Part shown: positions 41,269 through 50,548 of the stretch, in pieces
Layout of the letters: the number at the start of each line of letters is the position of its first letter
Numbering within the stretch: position 1 is the stretch's first letter
Origin: DATBGO01 sp050011895
GTDB taxonomy: Bacteria > Actinomycetota > Actinomycetes > Streptosporangiales > Streptosporangiaceae
Assembly: GCA_050011895.1 (NCBI GenBank)
Contig: JBEKIF010000033.1
Coordinates: forward strand, 74,633-138,632
DNA: 64,000 nt
Reading direction: 5' to 3'
Notes under the pieces: generated by a model
Seen by the model: only the letters and a program-made list of their open reading frames with translations
The model's database searches: none
Told to the model about the DNA's origin: nothing
Position numbers and translations under genes: made by a program

Positions 41269-41505
41269 TCAGCGTATCCAGGGTGCCTGCAACTCGACGA
41301 TCCGGCGGGTCGCGTAGTTCATCTCCCGAACCGTCAGGCGGAGCCGGTACCAGAGACACCGAAGCCGTTCGCGGCCGGTCCAGGAGACCGACTTTTCCAG
41401 CTGCCGGTTCTGGATGTGTTCAGCCGGGGCGGGGCTGGCGGTCATCATGGCTTGCTCGCCCGTCCGGGTTCTTGACCGCCGCGGCGTCCTCGCTATTGCT
41501 CTCAT
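41269..41505 (-). CDS. Small Arg-rich hypothetical protein
   Basis: 78 residues from ATG 41505, with GAAGGAG at 5 nt, a strong ribosome site. The tail RLRLTVREMNYATRRIVELQ and APWIR is protein-like and resembles short conserved actinobacterial proteins of unknown role. Its frame is continuous with the out-of-frame reading of the LuxR gene upstream, which is coincidence produced by the frameshift. Confidence 0.6.
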   Translation of the reverse strand: MRAIARTPRRSRTRTGEQAMMTASPAPAEHIQNRQLEKSVSWTGRERLRCLWYRLRLTVREMNYATRRIVELQAPWIR

Positions 41506-41646
41506 CGCTTCTCCTTCATGTCCCGGAACAGCCGACTCGTGCGGCCTTTCCTGATGGCCCGTCACCGAAGACGGTAGGTTCGGGGCGGTTACGAGGAATC
41601 GGGTGTTTCCACATGAAGGTGATCGGCCACCACATGAATGGGCGAC

Positions 41647-41766
41647 CGGCCGCCTCCAGGTTCCCGGCCGACAGTTCCTAACCCCAGGACGCCGTGCAGC
41701 AGCATGAGCACGTAGACGTCCCGGGCCATGGTGTCCGCCGACTGACCTTCCCCGGCTCCGGCCCGG
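41647..41766 (-). pseudogene. Degraded copy of an internal LuxR/ATPase segment
   Basis: This stretch is a diverged copy of 42510-42632 in the LuxR gene (for example both contain aggttcccggccgacagttc and ccttccccggctc). It has indels and stops, and no flanking HTH or ATPase part, so it is a relic of a second paralogue. Confidence 0.7.
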
Positions 41767-41831
41767 AGAGTTTCTCAGCAGTGCCCTTGGCACCCCGTAT
41801 TGCTGGTGGAAGGTCTTGGCCAGGACTGCCC

Positions 41832-43857
41832 TCAGGGCGGGGGCGGGCCGGGTGCTCTGCGGGCAATGGCCGCGCCGAGCTCGGCCCGCGAGGAAACCCC
41901 CAGCTTGCGGTAGACCCGGGCAAGGTTGGCCTCCACCGTGCGGGGGCTGAGGAACAGGGCCTGCGCGACCTGCCGGTTGGTGCGGCCGGCCGCGGCCAGG
42001 ACGGCGACGCGTTCCTCGGTGGCGGTCAGCGCGAGCGGGGCGGGCGGGCGGAGCCCGATGCGGGAGAGCTCCGAGCGGGCCCGCTGCGCCCACAGGGGGG
42101 GCCGGGAGAGACTCGAAAATTCCCAGGGCCCGGTCCAGGTGCTGTCTGGCGGCCCGCTTGCGCTTGGCCCTGCGCTGCACCTGCCCCATGACGAGCAGGG
42201 TCCGGCCAAGCTCGAAGGGCATCGCCAGGTGCTGGTGGAAGTTAATGGCCTCCTCCAGCGCCCGGACGGCGCCGTCCGTGTCGCCGCTGGCCGCCAGCAG
42301 CAGCGCCCGGCAGCGGGCCGCGGTAGCCAGCGTCCATGCGCGTGCGCTGGTGTGACCCCATCCCGCAAGCCGTTCCAGGAGCCTTTCTGCCCGGCCGAGG
42401 TCGCCCAGGCCGATCACGGCCTCGACATGGTTGGCGTGGAAACGCCACGCCGCCGGCTCGGCCAGGCCGATGCGGTCGGCAAGATCGGCGGCCCTGGACA
42501 GGCTGGCCTCGGCCGCCTGCAGGTTCCCGGCCGACAGTTCCGCGAACCCCAGGACGCCATCCAGGAGAATGATGGCCCAGGCGTCCCCGGCCGCGGCGGC
42601 CACCGATAAGCCTTCCCCGGCTCCCGCCCGGGCAGCGTCGACGCGTCCCAGCTGGGCGTCCATGAGCGCTCGCGCGTAGAAGGTCATGCTCCGCCACACC
42701 CGATGCTCGACCCGCTCCCCGGCCTCCCAGCACTCCGCCGCGTAGTGCTCGGCCGTCTGCCAGTTGCCGGCCCAGCATTCCAGGTCAGCCAGGTACGCCA
42801 GCACGAGCGGCAGCGAGCTGTCATCGCCTTCCTCCCGGGCGGCCTGCAATGCTTGCTCAAGCAGAGCAAGCAGCGGGTGGGTGAACCGGACCCGGGTACC
42901 CTCGATCTCCACCACACCTTCCAGGGCAGCCGTCTGGAGGGCGGCCAAGGCCGGCGGGCCATCTGCCCGCGCGAGCGTCGTCGTCGTCGGCGACCGGAGG
43001 CACGAGGCCGCCAGCAGGACATCGCGGACGCCGTCCGGCAGCACCGCCAGCCGGGCGCTCAGCACCCCGCGCAGGTCGGCGGGCACGGGAAGGGGTTCCC
43101 CCGGCGAGGGTTCACTCCCGACTCGGTTCAGTGCCCTGGCCAGCTCAAGGCCATAGAACGGGTTCCCGCCAGAGGCGTCGAAAATCCGGCGAACTGTCAG
43201 CCGGGAAAGCCGGGAGCCGACCCTGGCCCGAAGGGCCGCCTCGAAGGCGGCCACGGTCAAGGGACCCACTTGCAGGCGCGTGAGGCGTCCGGCCGGCAGA
43301 CCTGCTCCGGCCGCGGACGCGGCGTGCCCGTCAGCCTGGATCCGGACCGACGCAAGCAGCCCGACCGGCTCGCTTCCGAGCCGCCGCAGCGCGAACTCCA
43401 GCGCCGCCGCGCTCGGAAGGTCGAGCCACTGCAGGTCATCGATCGCGATGAGCACCGGCCCTGACGCGGACAGGTGGCGGATCACGCCGAGGAAGGCGAG
43501 GCAAACGGCTCTTTGTGCCGGCGGGCTGCCCACTGGATCCGCTATCAGCAGCGCCACCTCCAGAGCCCGCCGCTGGGGCGGTGGCAACTGGGGAAGCACC
43601 TGGCCGATGACCCCGTCCATCAGATCGCCGAGCGCCGCGAACGACAGCGTTGCCTCGGATTCAGCCGGCCGGCTCGACAAGATGATGCAGGAGCGCTCAG
43701 CGGCACCCGTCACACCCGCGAGCCATACCGTGGTCTTGCCGATCCCGGCTTCACCCTCCAGCAGCAGGCCAGCTGGCCAAGACGGCAGCGCGTCAAGGAA
43801 TGCCGCCACCGTGGCCAGCTCGCGCTCGCGCCCGACCACGCCGCCGGTATCGGACAC
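41832..43857 (-). CDS. LuxR-family ATPase regulator, frameshifted near its HTH
   Basis: GTG 43857 has GGAGG just upstream. The first ~590 residues read in one frame: VVGRERELATVAAFLDALPS, Walker A LLEGEAGIGKTTVWLAG near 35, Walker B PVLIAIDDLQWLD near 137, then helical repeats. After a G7 run (42095-42101, + strand) the meaningful frame changes: the LuxR HTH LALTATEERVAVLAAAGRTN and SPRTVEANLARVYRKLGVSS ends at 41832. Removing one base from the run would restore a single gene. The segment after RFTHPLLA jumps straight to LLEQALQAAREEGDDSSLP, so about 150-250 residues usual in LALs are missing. Likely decayed, or phase-variable. Confidence 0.8.
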
Positions 43858-43867
43858 ACGTGCCTCC

Positions 43868-44101
43868 TCAGCCGAGTTGCTGGAAATGATACGAAGCAGC
43901 CAGTTCCGTCGGCGAAAGGCCGACCACCCGCTTCGCCGCCTCCCCGGCCAGCCGGGACTCGCCAGCCCCGCCCGGCCCGGTCACCGTCACCAGCCGGTAC
44001 CGGCGAGACCGGGCCTCCGGGCCTGCACGGCTCCGGGATGCCGATGATGTAGGAGAAGCCGCGATCTCTCCAGACGATGATTTGCGGGCTAGGTTCACCA
44101 C
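43868..44101 (-). pseudogene. Fragment of another ATPase regulator
   Basis: 77 codons ending directly before the ribosome site of the downstream LuxR gene. It contains YRLVTVTGPGGAGESRLAGE, a P-loop of the AfsR/LuxR type in which Lys is replaced by Glu, preceded by a sequence of no known type. It has no HTH or repeats. I read it as a remnant, though its stop-GGAGG-GTG arrangement could also couple its translation to the next gene. Confidence 0.5.
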
Positions 44102-44359
44102 TCGGCGGTACGGAGCCTAGTCGGGGTACGCAGTCGCGCGCGGAACGCGGAAGAAGCGGTAAATCCGTCGGCCTTTGTTTTTGAGGCCAGTATCGGCGAG
44201 GTGGCCGGGCCATAAGTGGCGAATACGCGCCATGGCACCGCAGATCGCCACCAATGCTCGTGTCGACCGTGCCGGGCTGCTGGAGTTGTAGCAAGATAGG
44301 GCTGCCTGGCGCGGCAGCCAGAGCGCGACGGCAGAAAACGCAAACCCCCGGAGGACGCG

Positions 44360-45514
44360 ATGGTGTCAGTAAAGAGAATGAGATTCCTTAAGAATGCTAG
44401 CATAGTCTTCAGCCTGCTTCTATTAGCTGCATTTGCTATAGCACTCAGTCCCTGGTCAGCGCAGCATGCTAGTGCTCAGATAATCACGGCGACCTGTGCC
44501 GATAACGGCACCGACTCGGCCACCCTGAACGCCGCGATAACCGGCAGCCACGCAGGTGACCAGATCATCATCTCCGGGCAGTGCCTGCTAACCGCGCCGA
44601 TCACACTGCTGGGAAACCGCAGTTACATGGGCGGCAGCCGCACCGGCACAGTCCTCCAGCAGGCGAACTCCGCTAACCTACCCTATCTGCTGGCTTCGGA
44701 TTCATACGTCAGCAACAGCAGCACGACTGGCCTACCGTTCACGATTCACCAGCTCACTGTCGACTGCAACAGCAGTCATAACACCGCGGCGACTAACGGC
44801 CTGGTCATTCACTCGTGGCAGACGCAGGCGGACGATCTGCTCGTGGAGAACTGCCGAGGGTCGGGGATCGTCGTAACCAACACCACGCCGAACGGCACGA
44901 CCCTGACGAACACTCAAGTCAATGGCGTGATCTCCAACGACTTCATTGAGAATTCCGGTAAGTACGGTGTGTATGTTCAGGACAGCGGCAACACGGTAAC
45001 CGACTGGCATCTCGCGGATAACTACATCGCCAGCTCCGGGCAGGACGCTATCCACCTGGAGAACGCGGCCGGCTGGTATATCGACGGCAACCACCTGTAC
45101 GGCGACAGCGGCACAGCCATCTACGCTAACCGCCTGTTCGGCACCAGCATCACTAACAACTATATCGAGGATTTCGGCGGTGCCGGCGGCAGCACCACCT
45201 GGTATGGCATTGACAGCACGGTCCAGGGCGACGCCGCTTCGACGATCACCGGCAACCGGGTCTTCATGTTCCCGGCGGAGAAAGCCGGCACAACCTACAG
45301 GTACATTGCCATCACGCAGGTCAACTACGGCAGCGGCTATATAACAGTGACCGGCAACGACATACGCGGAGCCGGTAAGACAGCCGATACCGGCTTTTAC
45401 TACAACGCCGGCTCCGGCGTAACGCTCAACATCACATCCAGCGGCAACTCTGTCGCCTCCGTCGGCACGACCCGTACGACTGGCACCGGCGTGACCCTGT
45501 CCGCCGGTGTCTAG
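44360..45514 (+). CDS. Secreted right-handed beta-helix protein, lower GC
   Basis: 384 residues from ATG 44360 with GGAGG at 5 nt. Signal peptide FLKNASIVFSLLLLAAFAIA with AHASAQ cleavage region; then beta-helix coils rich in Asn/Ser/Thr (NDFIENSGKYGVYVQDSGNT, LADNYIASSGQDAIHLENAA, YIEDFGGAGGS). The first part, DNGTDSATLNAAITGSHAGD, is the usual start of pectate-lyase/glycosidase-like helices. Its base composition and codon use (many ATA, TAT, ACC/ACT) differ from neighbours, which suggests acquisition from elsewhere. Confidence 0.85.
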   Translation: MVSVKRMRFLKNASIVFSLLLLAAFAIALSPWSAQHASAQIITATCADNGTDSATLNAAITGSHAGDQIIISGQCLLTAPITLLGNRSYMGGSRTGTVLQQANSANLPYLLASDSYVSNSSTTGLPFTIHQLTVDCNSSHNTAATNGLVIHSWQTQADDLLVENCRGSGIVVTNTTPNGTTLTNTQVNGVISNDFIENSGKYGVYVQDSGNTVTDWHLADNYIASSGQDAIHLENAAGWYIDGNHLYGDSGTAIYANRLFGTSITNNYIEDFGGAGGSTTWYGIDSTVQGDAASTITGNRVFMFPAEKAGTTYRYIAITQVNYGSGYITVTGNDIRGAGKTADTGFYYNAGSGVTLNITSSGNSVASVGTTRTTGTGVTLSAGV

Positions 45515-45675
45515 CAGCGTCGGGCCCAACCGCGTCCACCCGGGCACTCAAGCCCGAGCAGATCCGCCGAGCGCGGCCGCAAGTCGCGCCGCCGATTCGC
45601 AACCTCCCGCTTGGAACCGGCCCCTGAGGCCGGTGGCCCGTTGCCCGGACACGGCCCATGTGCCAGCATGTTCCC

Positions 45676-46479
45676 ATGGCGGCGTCAACGCCGTTCGATC
45701 GCTGGTGGCCGGACGAGTGGAAGCGCACCTGGACGGAACTGCTCTCCTTGTCCCCAGCCGCGGGGGCACTGATGGGCATGCCCTTTGCGCAAACGCTGCC
45801 CGGGGACCCCTTCAGCGCGATCGTCGAGGCCGTCCGGGCCCGGCTGATCGGCAAGAACAGAACGTTCCGGGTCAAGGGCCGCGACCTGACGATGGTTCTC
45901 GATGACATCTCGGTCGGCGGTACGGATCTCGCCCGGTCGATGGGCCAGTACGGCGAGGTCCGCATCGCCGCGCGCGACATCGAATGGGAAGGCGGCCAAC
46001 TCGAGCGGATGGAGATCCGGGCCCGAAACGTTCACCTCTGGCCCGGCGCGGCACCGACGCTCGTCGCCGCACCCGTGCTGTGGGAAGTGAACATCCGGGC
46101 ATCGTTCGCGTCGAGCTGGCTGGCTACCGTGGAGCCCCGATTCGACCTGGCTATCGACGCTAGCAGCCCGCACATCGGTCTTGCAGGCAGGGCGCTCTGG
46201 GCGCGCGTGGAGGTCGAGGCGACCGGCGAAGGACGGTCGATCCTGCTACGGCCGCGTACCCTGCGCCTCGGCAGCCGTCGTCTGCCGTTGCGGCTGCCCG
46301 CCTATCACGTGTCCCTGGCCTCGCTGCCCAGCGACGTCGTGCTGACGTCAGTAGAGCCCCACTCCGCGGGCCTCGTCATGCGAGGTTTCGTCAGCGAGTG
46401 GCGGCGATCGCTGTCCCAGGCCGATGTCGAGAGATTCGTCGCTGTGCTATATGCGGGCCAGGGCCGCATCGACATATGA
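45676..46479 (+). CDS. DUF2993/LmeA-like protein
   Basis: 267 residues from ATG 45676 (no clear Shine-Dalgarno; another ATG six codons earlier). NRTFRVKGRDLTMVLDDISV, EVRIAARDIEWEGGQLERME and RLPAYHVSLASLPSDVVLTS show the long beta-strand layout of DUF2993, but without a signal anchor, unlike the lmeA gene at 10777. Probably a cytosolic or membrane-peripheral lipid-binding relative; moderate confidence. Confidence 0.6.
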   Translation: MAASTPFDRWWPDEWKRTWTELLSLSPAAGALMGMPFAQTLPGDPFSAIVEAVRARLIGKNRTFRVKGRDLTMVLDDISVGGTDLARSMGQYGEVRIAARDIEWEGGQLERMEIRARNVHLWPGAAPTLVAAPVLWEVNIRASFASSWLATVEPRFDLAIDASSPHIGLAGRALWARVEVEATGEGRSILLRPRTLRLGSRRLPLRLPAYHVSLASLPSDVVLTSVEPHSAGLVMRGFVSEWRRSLSQADVERFVAVLYAGQGRIDI

Positions 46480-46682
46480 CCACTGGCCGCCGAGTTGCGC
46501 CGGGGCAACGAGGAGCCCGGCCGCCGCAAAATCCCCGGTGGCTTGCCGCACAGATGGATCAGTTCGGCCGGCGCCGGTGTCATGTTGATCGCCTCGCACG
46601 GAGTCGTCCGGATGGCCGGCGCGAGATTTGCTCCTGCCTGGTCTCGCGAGCTGATTCGATGGGGAGATGATTCGATGGGGAC

Positions 46683-47141
46683 ATGACAAGCCACGATGAG
46701 GTTCCGCGCGTCGTCAGCGCCGGCCGTGAGATCGCGGCCGGGCCGGGAGAGATCTTCGAGTTCATCGCCGATCCGGCTCAACAGCCACGCTGGGACGGCA
46801 ACGAGAACTTGGCCGGGGCACCCGACGGGCAGCGCGTCCGTCGCGCGGGTGAGGTGTTCTTGATGACGCTCACCAATGGCGACGTCAGGGAGAACCACGT
46901 GGTCGAGTTCGCCGAGAGCCGCTGCATTGCCTGGAAGCCAGCCGAGCCGGGGCAAGAGCCGCCCGGGCATCTGTGGCGATGGGATCTTGAGCAAGTCGGC
47001 GCGTCTCGCACGCGGGTCACCTGCACCTACGACTGGACCCGGCTGACCGACGAGAGCCGCTTCCCGCAGGCCCGCGCGACTACACGTGACAAGCTTCGAG
47101 CCTCGCTCGACCGGCTTGCTGCCCTCGCTGAAAGTCCCTGA
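46683..47141 (+). CDS. SRPBCC-family (START-like) protein
   Basis: 152 residues. SAGREIAAGPGEIFEFIADP at the N-terminus, then AQQPRWDGNENL, and HLWRWDLEQVGASRTRVTCT are typical of SRPBCC/polyketide-cyclase-type proteins. The final helix RATTRDKLRASLDRLAALAE closes the hydrophobic pocket. A small hydrophobic ligand is likely; no partner enzyme is nearby. A near-exact direct repeat (gattcgatggggaga) precedes the start. Confidence 0.85.
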   Translation: MTSHDEVPRVVSAGREIAAGPGEIFEFIADPAQQPRWDGNENLAGAPDGQRVRRAGEVFLMTLTNGDVRENHVVEFAESRCIAWKPAEPGQEPPGHLWRWDLEQVGASRTRVTCTYDWTRLTDESRFPQARATTRDKLRASLDRLAALAESP

Positions 47142-47589
47142 CCGTCAACCGCTGAACAGCAGATGCCTAGCGGACGCAGGTCCGCCGTTGTGCTTGGTGC
47201 CGTCTTTGGCTTTGACCTGTGCCGAGCCGCTGGTTTCCAGTTCCTGCGGGAGGTGGGCCGTCCAGGCTTGGGCCATCTCTGGCCAGCCGGGCATTGACAT
47301 CCGCCTGCCCGGCCTGGGAGCACTGCGGCTGGCCGCCTGGGCGCACCTGCTCGGCTTCTCCGGCCATTTCGATGGTGACGACACCGTCGGGGCGTACGAC
47401 CCCGCGAGCCTTTCTTGCGGCCGTTCTTCTCCCCGGGCGACTGCGGCCTTACGGGCCGACAGCTCTCGACCAGCGATGTGACGCAGGTCACACCGCTCCC
47501 TCCCTGCCCGAGTAACAGGCCGGAGGCCCGTGTCGCTTTAGTCGGTGTTGTCAGCTGCCTCGAAGCTGAGGCTTAACCGAAGGAGAGCT
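47142..47589. other. Intergenic, about 450 bp
   Basis: No reliable gene. All reading frames give composition typical of non-coding shadow (Arg/Pro/Gly) and none starts with a ribosome site. It may contain the remains of a gene, but I could not recognise a family. Confidence 0.45.
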
Positions 47590-48000
47590 ATGCGTGCATC
47601 CCTGCTAGCCCGTGCCGGATCCGTTGCTGCCGCCGCAGCGATTGCCACGACCGGGGCGGTGGCAGCCGCCGGCACCGCTGGGGCCGCCACAACGCACCCG
47701 CTGCGGCTGCCCACGCACCTGTTCGTCGCCAAGGTGTCGGTGGTCGGGCACCACCCGCACGAGCGGATAATCCTCGGAGACCTGACGTCGCACCGGGTCC
47801 CGCTACGGGGTAAGGCCGTTTACCTGGACCGCCGGATTGCGCCCCGTAGGTGGGCGGTGGTCGCCCGCGAGGTCACTGACAGGCGCGGCGCCGTCGCGTT
47901 CGTGGTCAACCCCAGGAAGAACGCACACTTCGTGCTGGTCTTCAGGGGCAGCCCGAACTTCAGGCCGAGCCGCAGCCGGGTTGTCACCGTCAAGGGTTAG
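47590..48000 (+). CDS. Small secreted hypothetical protein
   Basis: 136 residues from ATG 47590 with AAGGAGAG at 3-5 nt. Signal peptide of about 35 residues (AGSVAAAAAIATTGAVAAAG, TAGAATTHP). The mature part is a basic beta-rich domain (VPLRGKAVYLDRRIAPRRWA, REVTDRRGAVAFVVNPRKNA, HFVLVFRGSPNFRPSRSRVV), resembling a carboxypeptidase-regulatory-like or Ig-like fold. Directly upstream of the ECF sigma gene on the same strand. Confidence 0.7.
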   Translation: MRASLLARAGSVAAAAAIATTGAVAAAGTAGAATTHPLRLPTHLFVAKVSVVGHHPHERIILGDLTSHRVPLRGKAVYLDRRIAPRRWAVVAREVTDRRGAVAFVVNPRKNAHFVLVFRGSPNFRPSRSRVVTVKG

Positions 48001-48110
48001 GCCACAAGCAGCGAGGAGTCTTACGCCGGCCAGCGAAGCTAGCCGGATCGCGAACAATATGGCGGGTTGGCACTGTCTCAGCCGACCGGCGTGAGACTCT
48101 GGCTGGCGCG

Positions 48111-48731
48111 ATGACCGCAGAGACTGATGACTTGGACGAGGCGCTGGCCCAGGCCCGAGTGGGTGACGAGGCCGGGTTCCTTGAACTGTGGCGGAGCCTG
48201 CAGCCGCGACTGCTGCGCTTCCTGCGCGTTCTGCGTTGTGATGACCCCGATGATGTGGCAAGTGAGACGTGGCTGCAGGTGGTTCGTGACCTGCACACGT
48301 TCAAGGGCAGTGAGGAGGACTTCCGGCGCTGGCTGTTCACCGTCGGGCGGCACCGGGCCATCGACGCGGCGCGAGCCCGGATGCGGCGGCGCGCCAGCCC
48401 GGTGGCCGACGGCCTCGACAGCCTGGCCGATGCGCAGATGGTTGAGGATCAGGTGCTCGACGGCATATCGGTGCAGAAGGCCATCGCGATGCTCGTCGGC
48501 CTCTCGCCGGATCAGGCGGAGGCCGTGGCCTTGCGGGTGATCGCGGGCCTGGACACGCCGGCAGTAGCGGACATCCTCGGTAAGTCTCCCGGCGCGGTGC
48601 GAGTGGCTCTGCACCGCGGGCTGCGCGCCCTGGCCGCCGATCCGCGTGTCCGGGCCCTGGCCGCCGATCCGGGCCCGGACAACCAGGCTCCTGATCCAGG
48701 CCTCCTGACGCCGAGGAGGTGCGCCGGATGA
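48111..48731 (+). CDS. ECF RNA polymerase sigma factor
   Basis: 206 residues. Region 2: LWRSLQPRLLRFLRVLRCDD, DDVASETWLQVVRDLHTFKG, FRRWLFTVGRHRAIDAARAR. Region 4: KAIAMLVGLSPDQAEAVALR and the HTH DTPAVADILGKSPGAVRVAL. A 35-residue tail rich in Ala/Asp/Pro follows. Its stop overlaps the start of the next gene (ATGA), a membrane protein expected to be its regulator. Confidence 0.92.
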   Translation: MTAETDDLDEALAQARVGDEAGFLELWRSLQPRLLRFLRVLRCDDPDDVASETWLQVVRDLHTFKGSEEDFRRWLFTVGRHRAIDAARARMRRRASPVADGLDSLADAQMVEDQVLDGISVQKAIAMLVGLSPDQAEAVALRVIAGLDTPAVADILGKSPGAVRVALHRGLRALAADPRVRALAADPGPDNQAPDPGLLTPRRCAG

Positions 48732-49864
48732 CCGCTGACCTTCCGGGCGGCGCCCGGCCCGGTGAGCCGGGCCTTGATCAGCTGTTTGGGGTGCTGACAT
48801 CGGGCCCCGAGCCAGCTGAGCTGGCCGGAGAGAGCGCCGCGCTGACGATGTTCCGGGCTAACCCGCAGCCCGCCGCGACAGCGGCCATTGCTGCGGCTAC
48901 GTCCGCCGCGACCTCGCCAGCGGCGGCCCCCGCCAGCACCAGCCCGGCCTCGTCCGGGTGGCGCGGCCTCCGGCGGCATGGCCGGCGGGCGGGCCGGCTC
49001 GCCGCCGCCCTCACGGTCGCGCTGGTCGGCGGTTTCGCCGCGGCGGCGTACACGGAGGTACTGCCCGCGCCCGCGCAGCACGTTGCTTACCGGGTGCTCG
49101 GCTTTGCCGGTGTCCCGGACGTTCACCGCAGTACGCCCGGCGCGGGCGGCGCGCCGGCGCCGGGCGCCACTCATCTCGGCGGGCCTGCCCCGGTCCGCGG
49201 CGCATCGCCTGCGGCCGGCAGCCCGCGGCGGTCTGCGGGGGCCGGCCCGTCCGCATCGCCGACCGCACGCCCGACGGCTTCGCGTTCCCGGTCAGCGGCC
49301 GCAGCGCAGGTGATTCTGCGGCTCACCGTCGCGCGCGGCCAGATCGCGGCGGGCGCCGGCGATGTATTCGGCGGATGGCTCACCGGCCAGGGCGGGGCCA
49401 TCCAAGGCGCAAAGCTGAGCCTGTTCGAGCGCGCTCCCGGCCAGCCGTCCTGGACGCTGGCCGGTGCTGCGACGACCGGCCCCGCAGGCCGCGCAGTCCT
49501 GACCGTCGCTGAACTAGCGTCGAACGCGGTGTTCCGGGTAACCGGCCCGGCCGACGTGGTGAGCCGGGCGGTGCTGGTCACCGTCCTACCGCCGGTGTCG
49601 GCCAGTCTCACCAGCGGCCCGCACGGGCGTGCGTACGTGCTTACCGCGAGCAGCCCGTTCGCGGTTCCCGGCGATTACGTCGTGCTGCAGATTGGGTCCG
49701 GCGGCCAGTGGCTGGGCCTGCGGGCCCACCGGCTGGACAGTGGTGACCAGGCCGACTTCGTCGTGCGGCCGCACGCGCTGGCGCGGATTTACCGGGTGGT
49801 GCTGCTGGCCACGCCAGCGCACGGCAGGTCAGTCAGCATCCCAGTGACGGTCCCGGCTGGCTAG
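48728..49864 (+). CDS. Membrane partner of the ECF sigma, anti-sigma-like
   Basis: 378 residues from ATG 48728 (ATGA overlap; GGAGG at 8 nt). Short N-terminal segment (LDQLFGVLTSGPEPAELAGE, SAALTMFRA) is followed by a membrane helix near 105-125 (LAAALTVALVGGFAAAAYTE), a disordered Ser/Pro/Ala-rich part, and an exported beta-domain (AQVILRLTVARGQIAAGAGD onward, PRASLTSGPHGRAYV-like). There is no HxxxCxxC zinc finger. The position and topology are those of an atypical anti-sigma factor; the short N-terminal motif recurs next to actinobacterial ECF sigmas as I remember. Confidence 0.75.
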   Translation: MTADLPGGARPGEPGLDQLFGVLTSGPEPAELAGESAALTMFRANPQPAATAAIAAATSAATSPAAAPASTSPASSGWRGLRRHGRRAGRLAAALTVALVGGFAAAAYTEVLPAPAQHVAYRVLGFAGVPDVHRSTPGAGGAPAPGATHLGGPAPVRGASPAAGSPRRSAGAGPSASPTARPTASRSRSAAAAQVILRLTVARGQIAAGAGDVFGGWLTGQGGAIQGAKLSLFERAPGQPSWTLAGAATTGPAGRAVLTVAELASNAVFRVTGPADVVSRAVLVTVLPPVSASLTSGPHGRAYVLTASSPFAVPGDYVVLQIGSGGQWLGLRAHRLDSGDQADFVVRPHALARIYRVVLLATPAHGRSVSIPVTVPAG

Positions 49865-49909
49865 CCTGGCGGGCTCAGCTCACAGAGCCCCTATGATTCT
49901 GCATAACTG

Positions 49910-49959
49910 AAGGGCGCCGGCACCGCCCCAGCCGCGGGTCGGGTGGGTGCGGCGCCCTT
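49910..49959. terminator. Strong hairpin between convergent genes
   Basis: AAGGGCGCC (49910-49918) pairs with GGCGCCCTT (49951-49959), and further internal bases also pair. It is 46 bp after the membrane partner stop and directly follows the doc stop on the other strand, so it can serve both. Confidence 0.65.
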
Positions 49960-49960
49960 G

Positions 49961-50341
49961 TCACGGACGGGGTTCGGTGGCGTTCCGCAGTCGTGTGGTT
50001 ATCTTCTCGCCCGAGTCGAGATGGCCGGTCGCGACATCGATGACAAGGTCGTAGGCCTCGTCGTTGGTGAGCGTCAGCCGGCGTCCGTTGACGCCGTAGA
50101 AAGCGATGACCGCGGCTAGGGCGAGCCGCTTGTTGCCATCGACTAGTGCGTGATTTCTTGCAAGTGAATGCAGCAAGGCCGCTGCCTTGCTGTCCAGATC
50201 GGGGTAGGCGTCCGCTCCGAAGGCTGTGGCCTGAGGCCGCGCGACAGCTGATTCCAGCAGTCCGACATCGCGGATGGGCGGATCGGTGCCCAGGACTCGC
50301 GCGGCAATATGCAGTACCTCGGGCGCCGTCAGGTAGATCAC
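49961..50341 (-). CDS. doc: Doc-type toxin (Fic fold, death-on-curing)
   Basis: 126 residues from GTG 50341, which overlaps the antitoxin stop (GTGA). The Fic core motif is NHALVDGNKRLALAAVIAFY near 63-82, i.e. the H-x-FxDGNKR box in the Doc variant with Leu/Val in place of Phe. Doc phosphorylates elongation factor Tu and so arrests translation. The N-terminal YLTAPEVLHIAARVLG and IRDVGLLESAVARPQ match the family, and length is as usual. Confidence 0.93.
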   Translation of the reverse strand: MIYLTAPEVLHIAARVLGTDPPIRDVGLLESAVARPQATAFGADAYPDLDSKAAALLHSLARNHALVDGNKRLALAAVIAFYGVNGRRLTLTNDEAYDLVIDVATGHLDSGEKITTRLRNATEPRP

Positions 50342-50541
50342 TGCGCAAGCCGCTCCAGCGCCTCGGCGTAGCGGGGCAGTTCCTCGTCAAGAACACGGGC
50401 GAGCAGCTCGGCGCGGCTGTGGCCTTCTACATATTCGCGGATGGCCTGGCGGGCCACTTCCTGCATTGGGCGGCCCTCATGCTCCGCCCGCAGGCGCAGC
50501 GCCCTCGCCTCAGCGTCGCTGAGCCGCAAAGTCATGGCCAT
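50338..50541 (-). CDS. Ribbon-helix-helix antitoxin of the doc pair
   Basis: 67 residues. RHH fold: MTLRLSDAEARALRLRAEHE and GRPMQEVARQAIREYVEGHS. The C-terminal helix LLARVLDEELPRYAEALERL likely covers the toxin. ATG 50541 (or 50535) lacks a Shine-Dalgarno and lies 7 bp from a perfect palindrome, so the message is probably leaderless and autorepressed. Confidence 0.9.
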   Translation of the reverse strand: MAMTLRLSDAEARALRLRAEHEGRPMQEVARQAIREYVEGHSRAELLARVLDEELPRYAEALERLAQ

Positions 50542-50548
50542 GCAAACA

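Noticed and set aside
41269..42094. C-terminal 270 residues of the LuxR frame as read without the frameshift
   Set aside because: Pro/Arg/Gly-rich out-of-frame reading; the LuxR HTH is in the other frame. Only the last 78 codons look like a real separate gene.
43710..44294. 194-codon leftward frame
   Set aside because: Overlaps the LuxR start out of frame; the P-loop-bearing frame is a different one.
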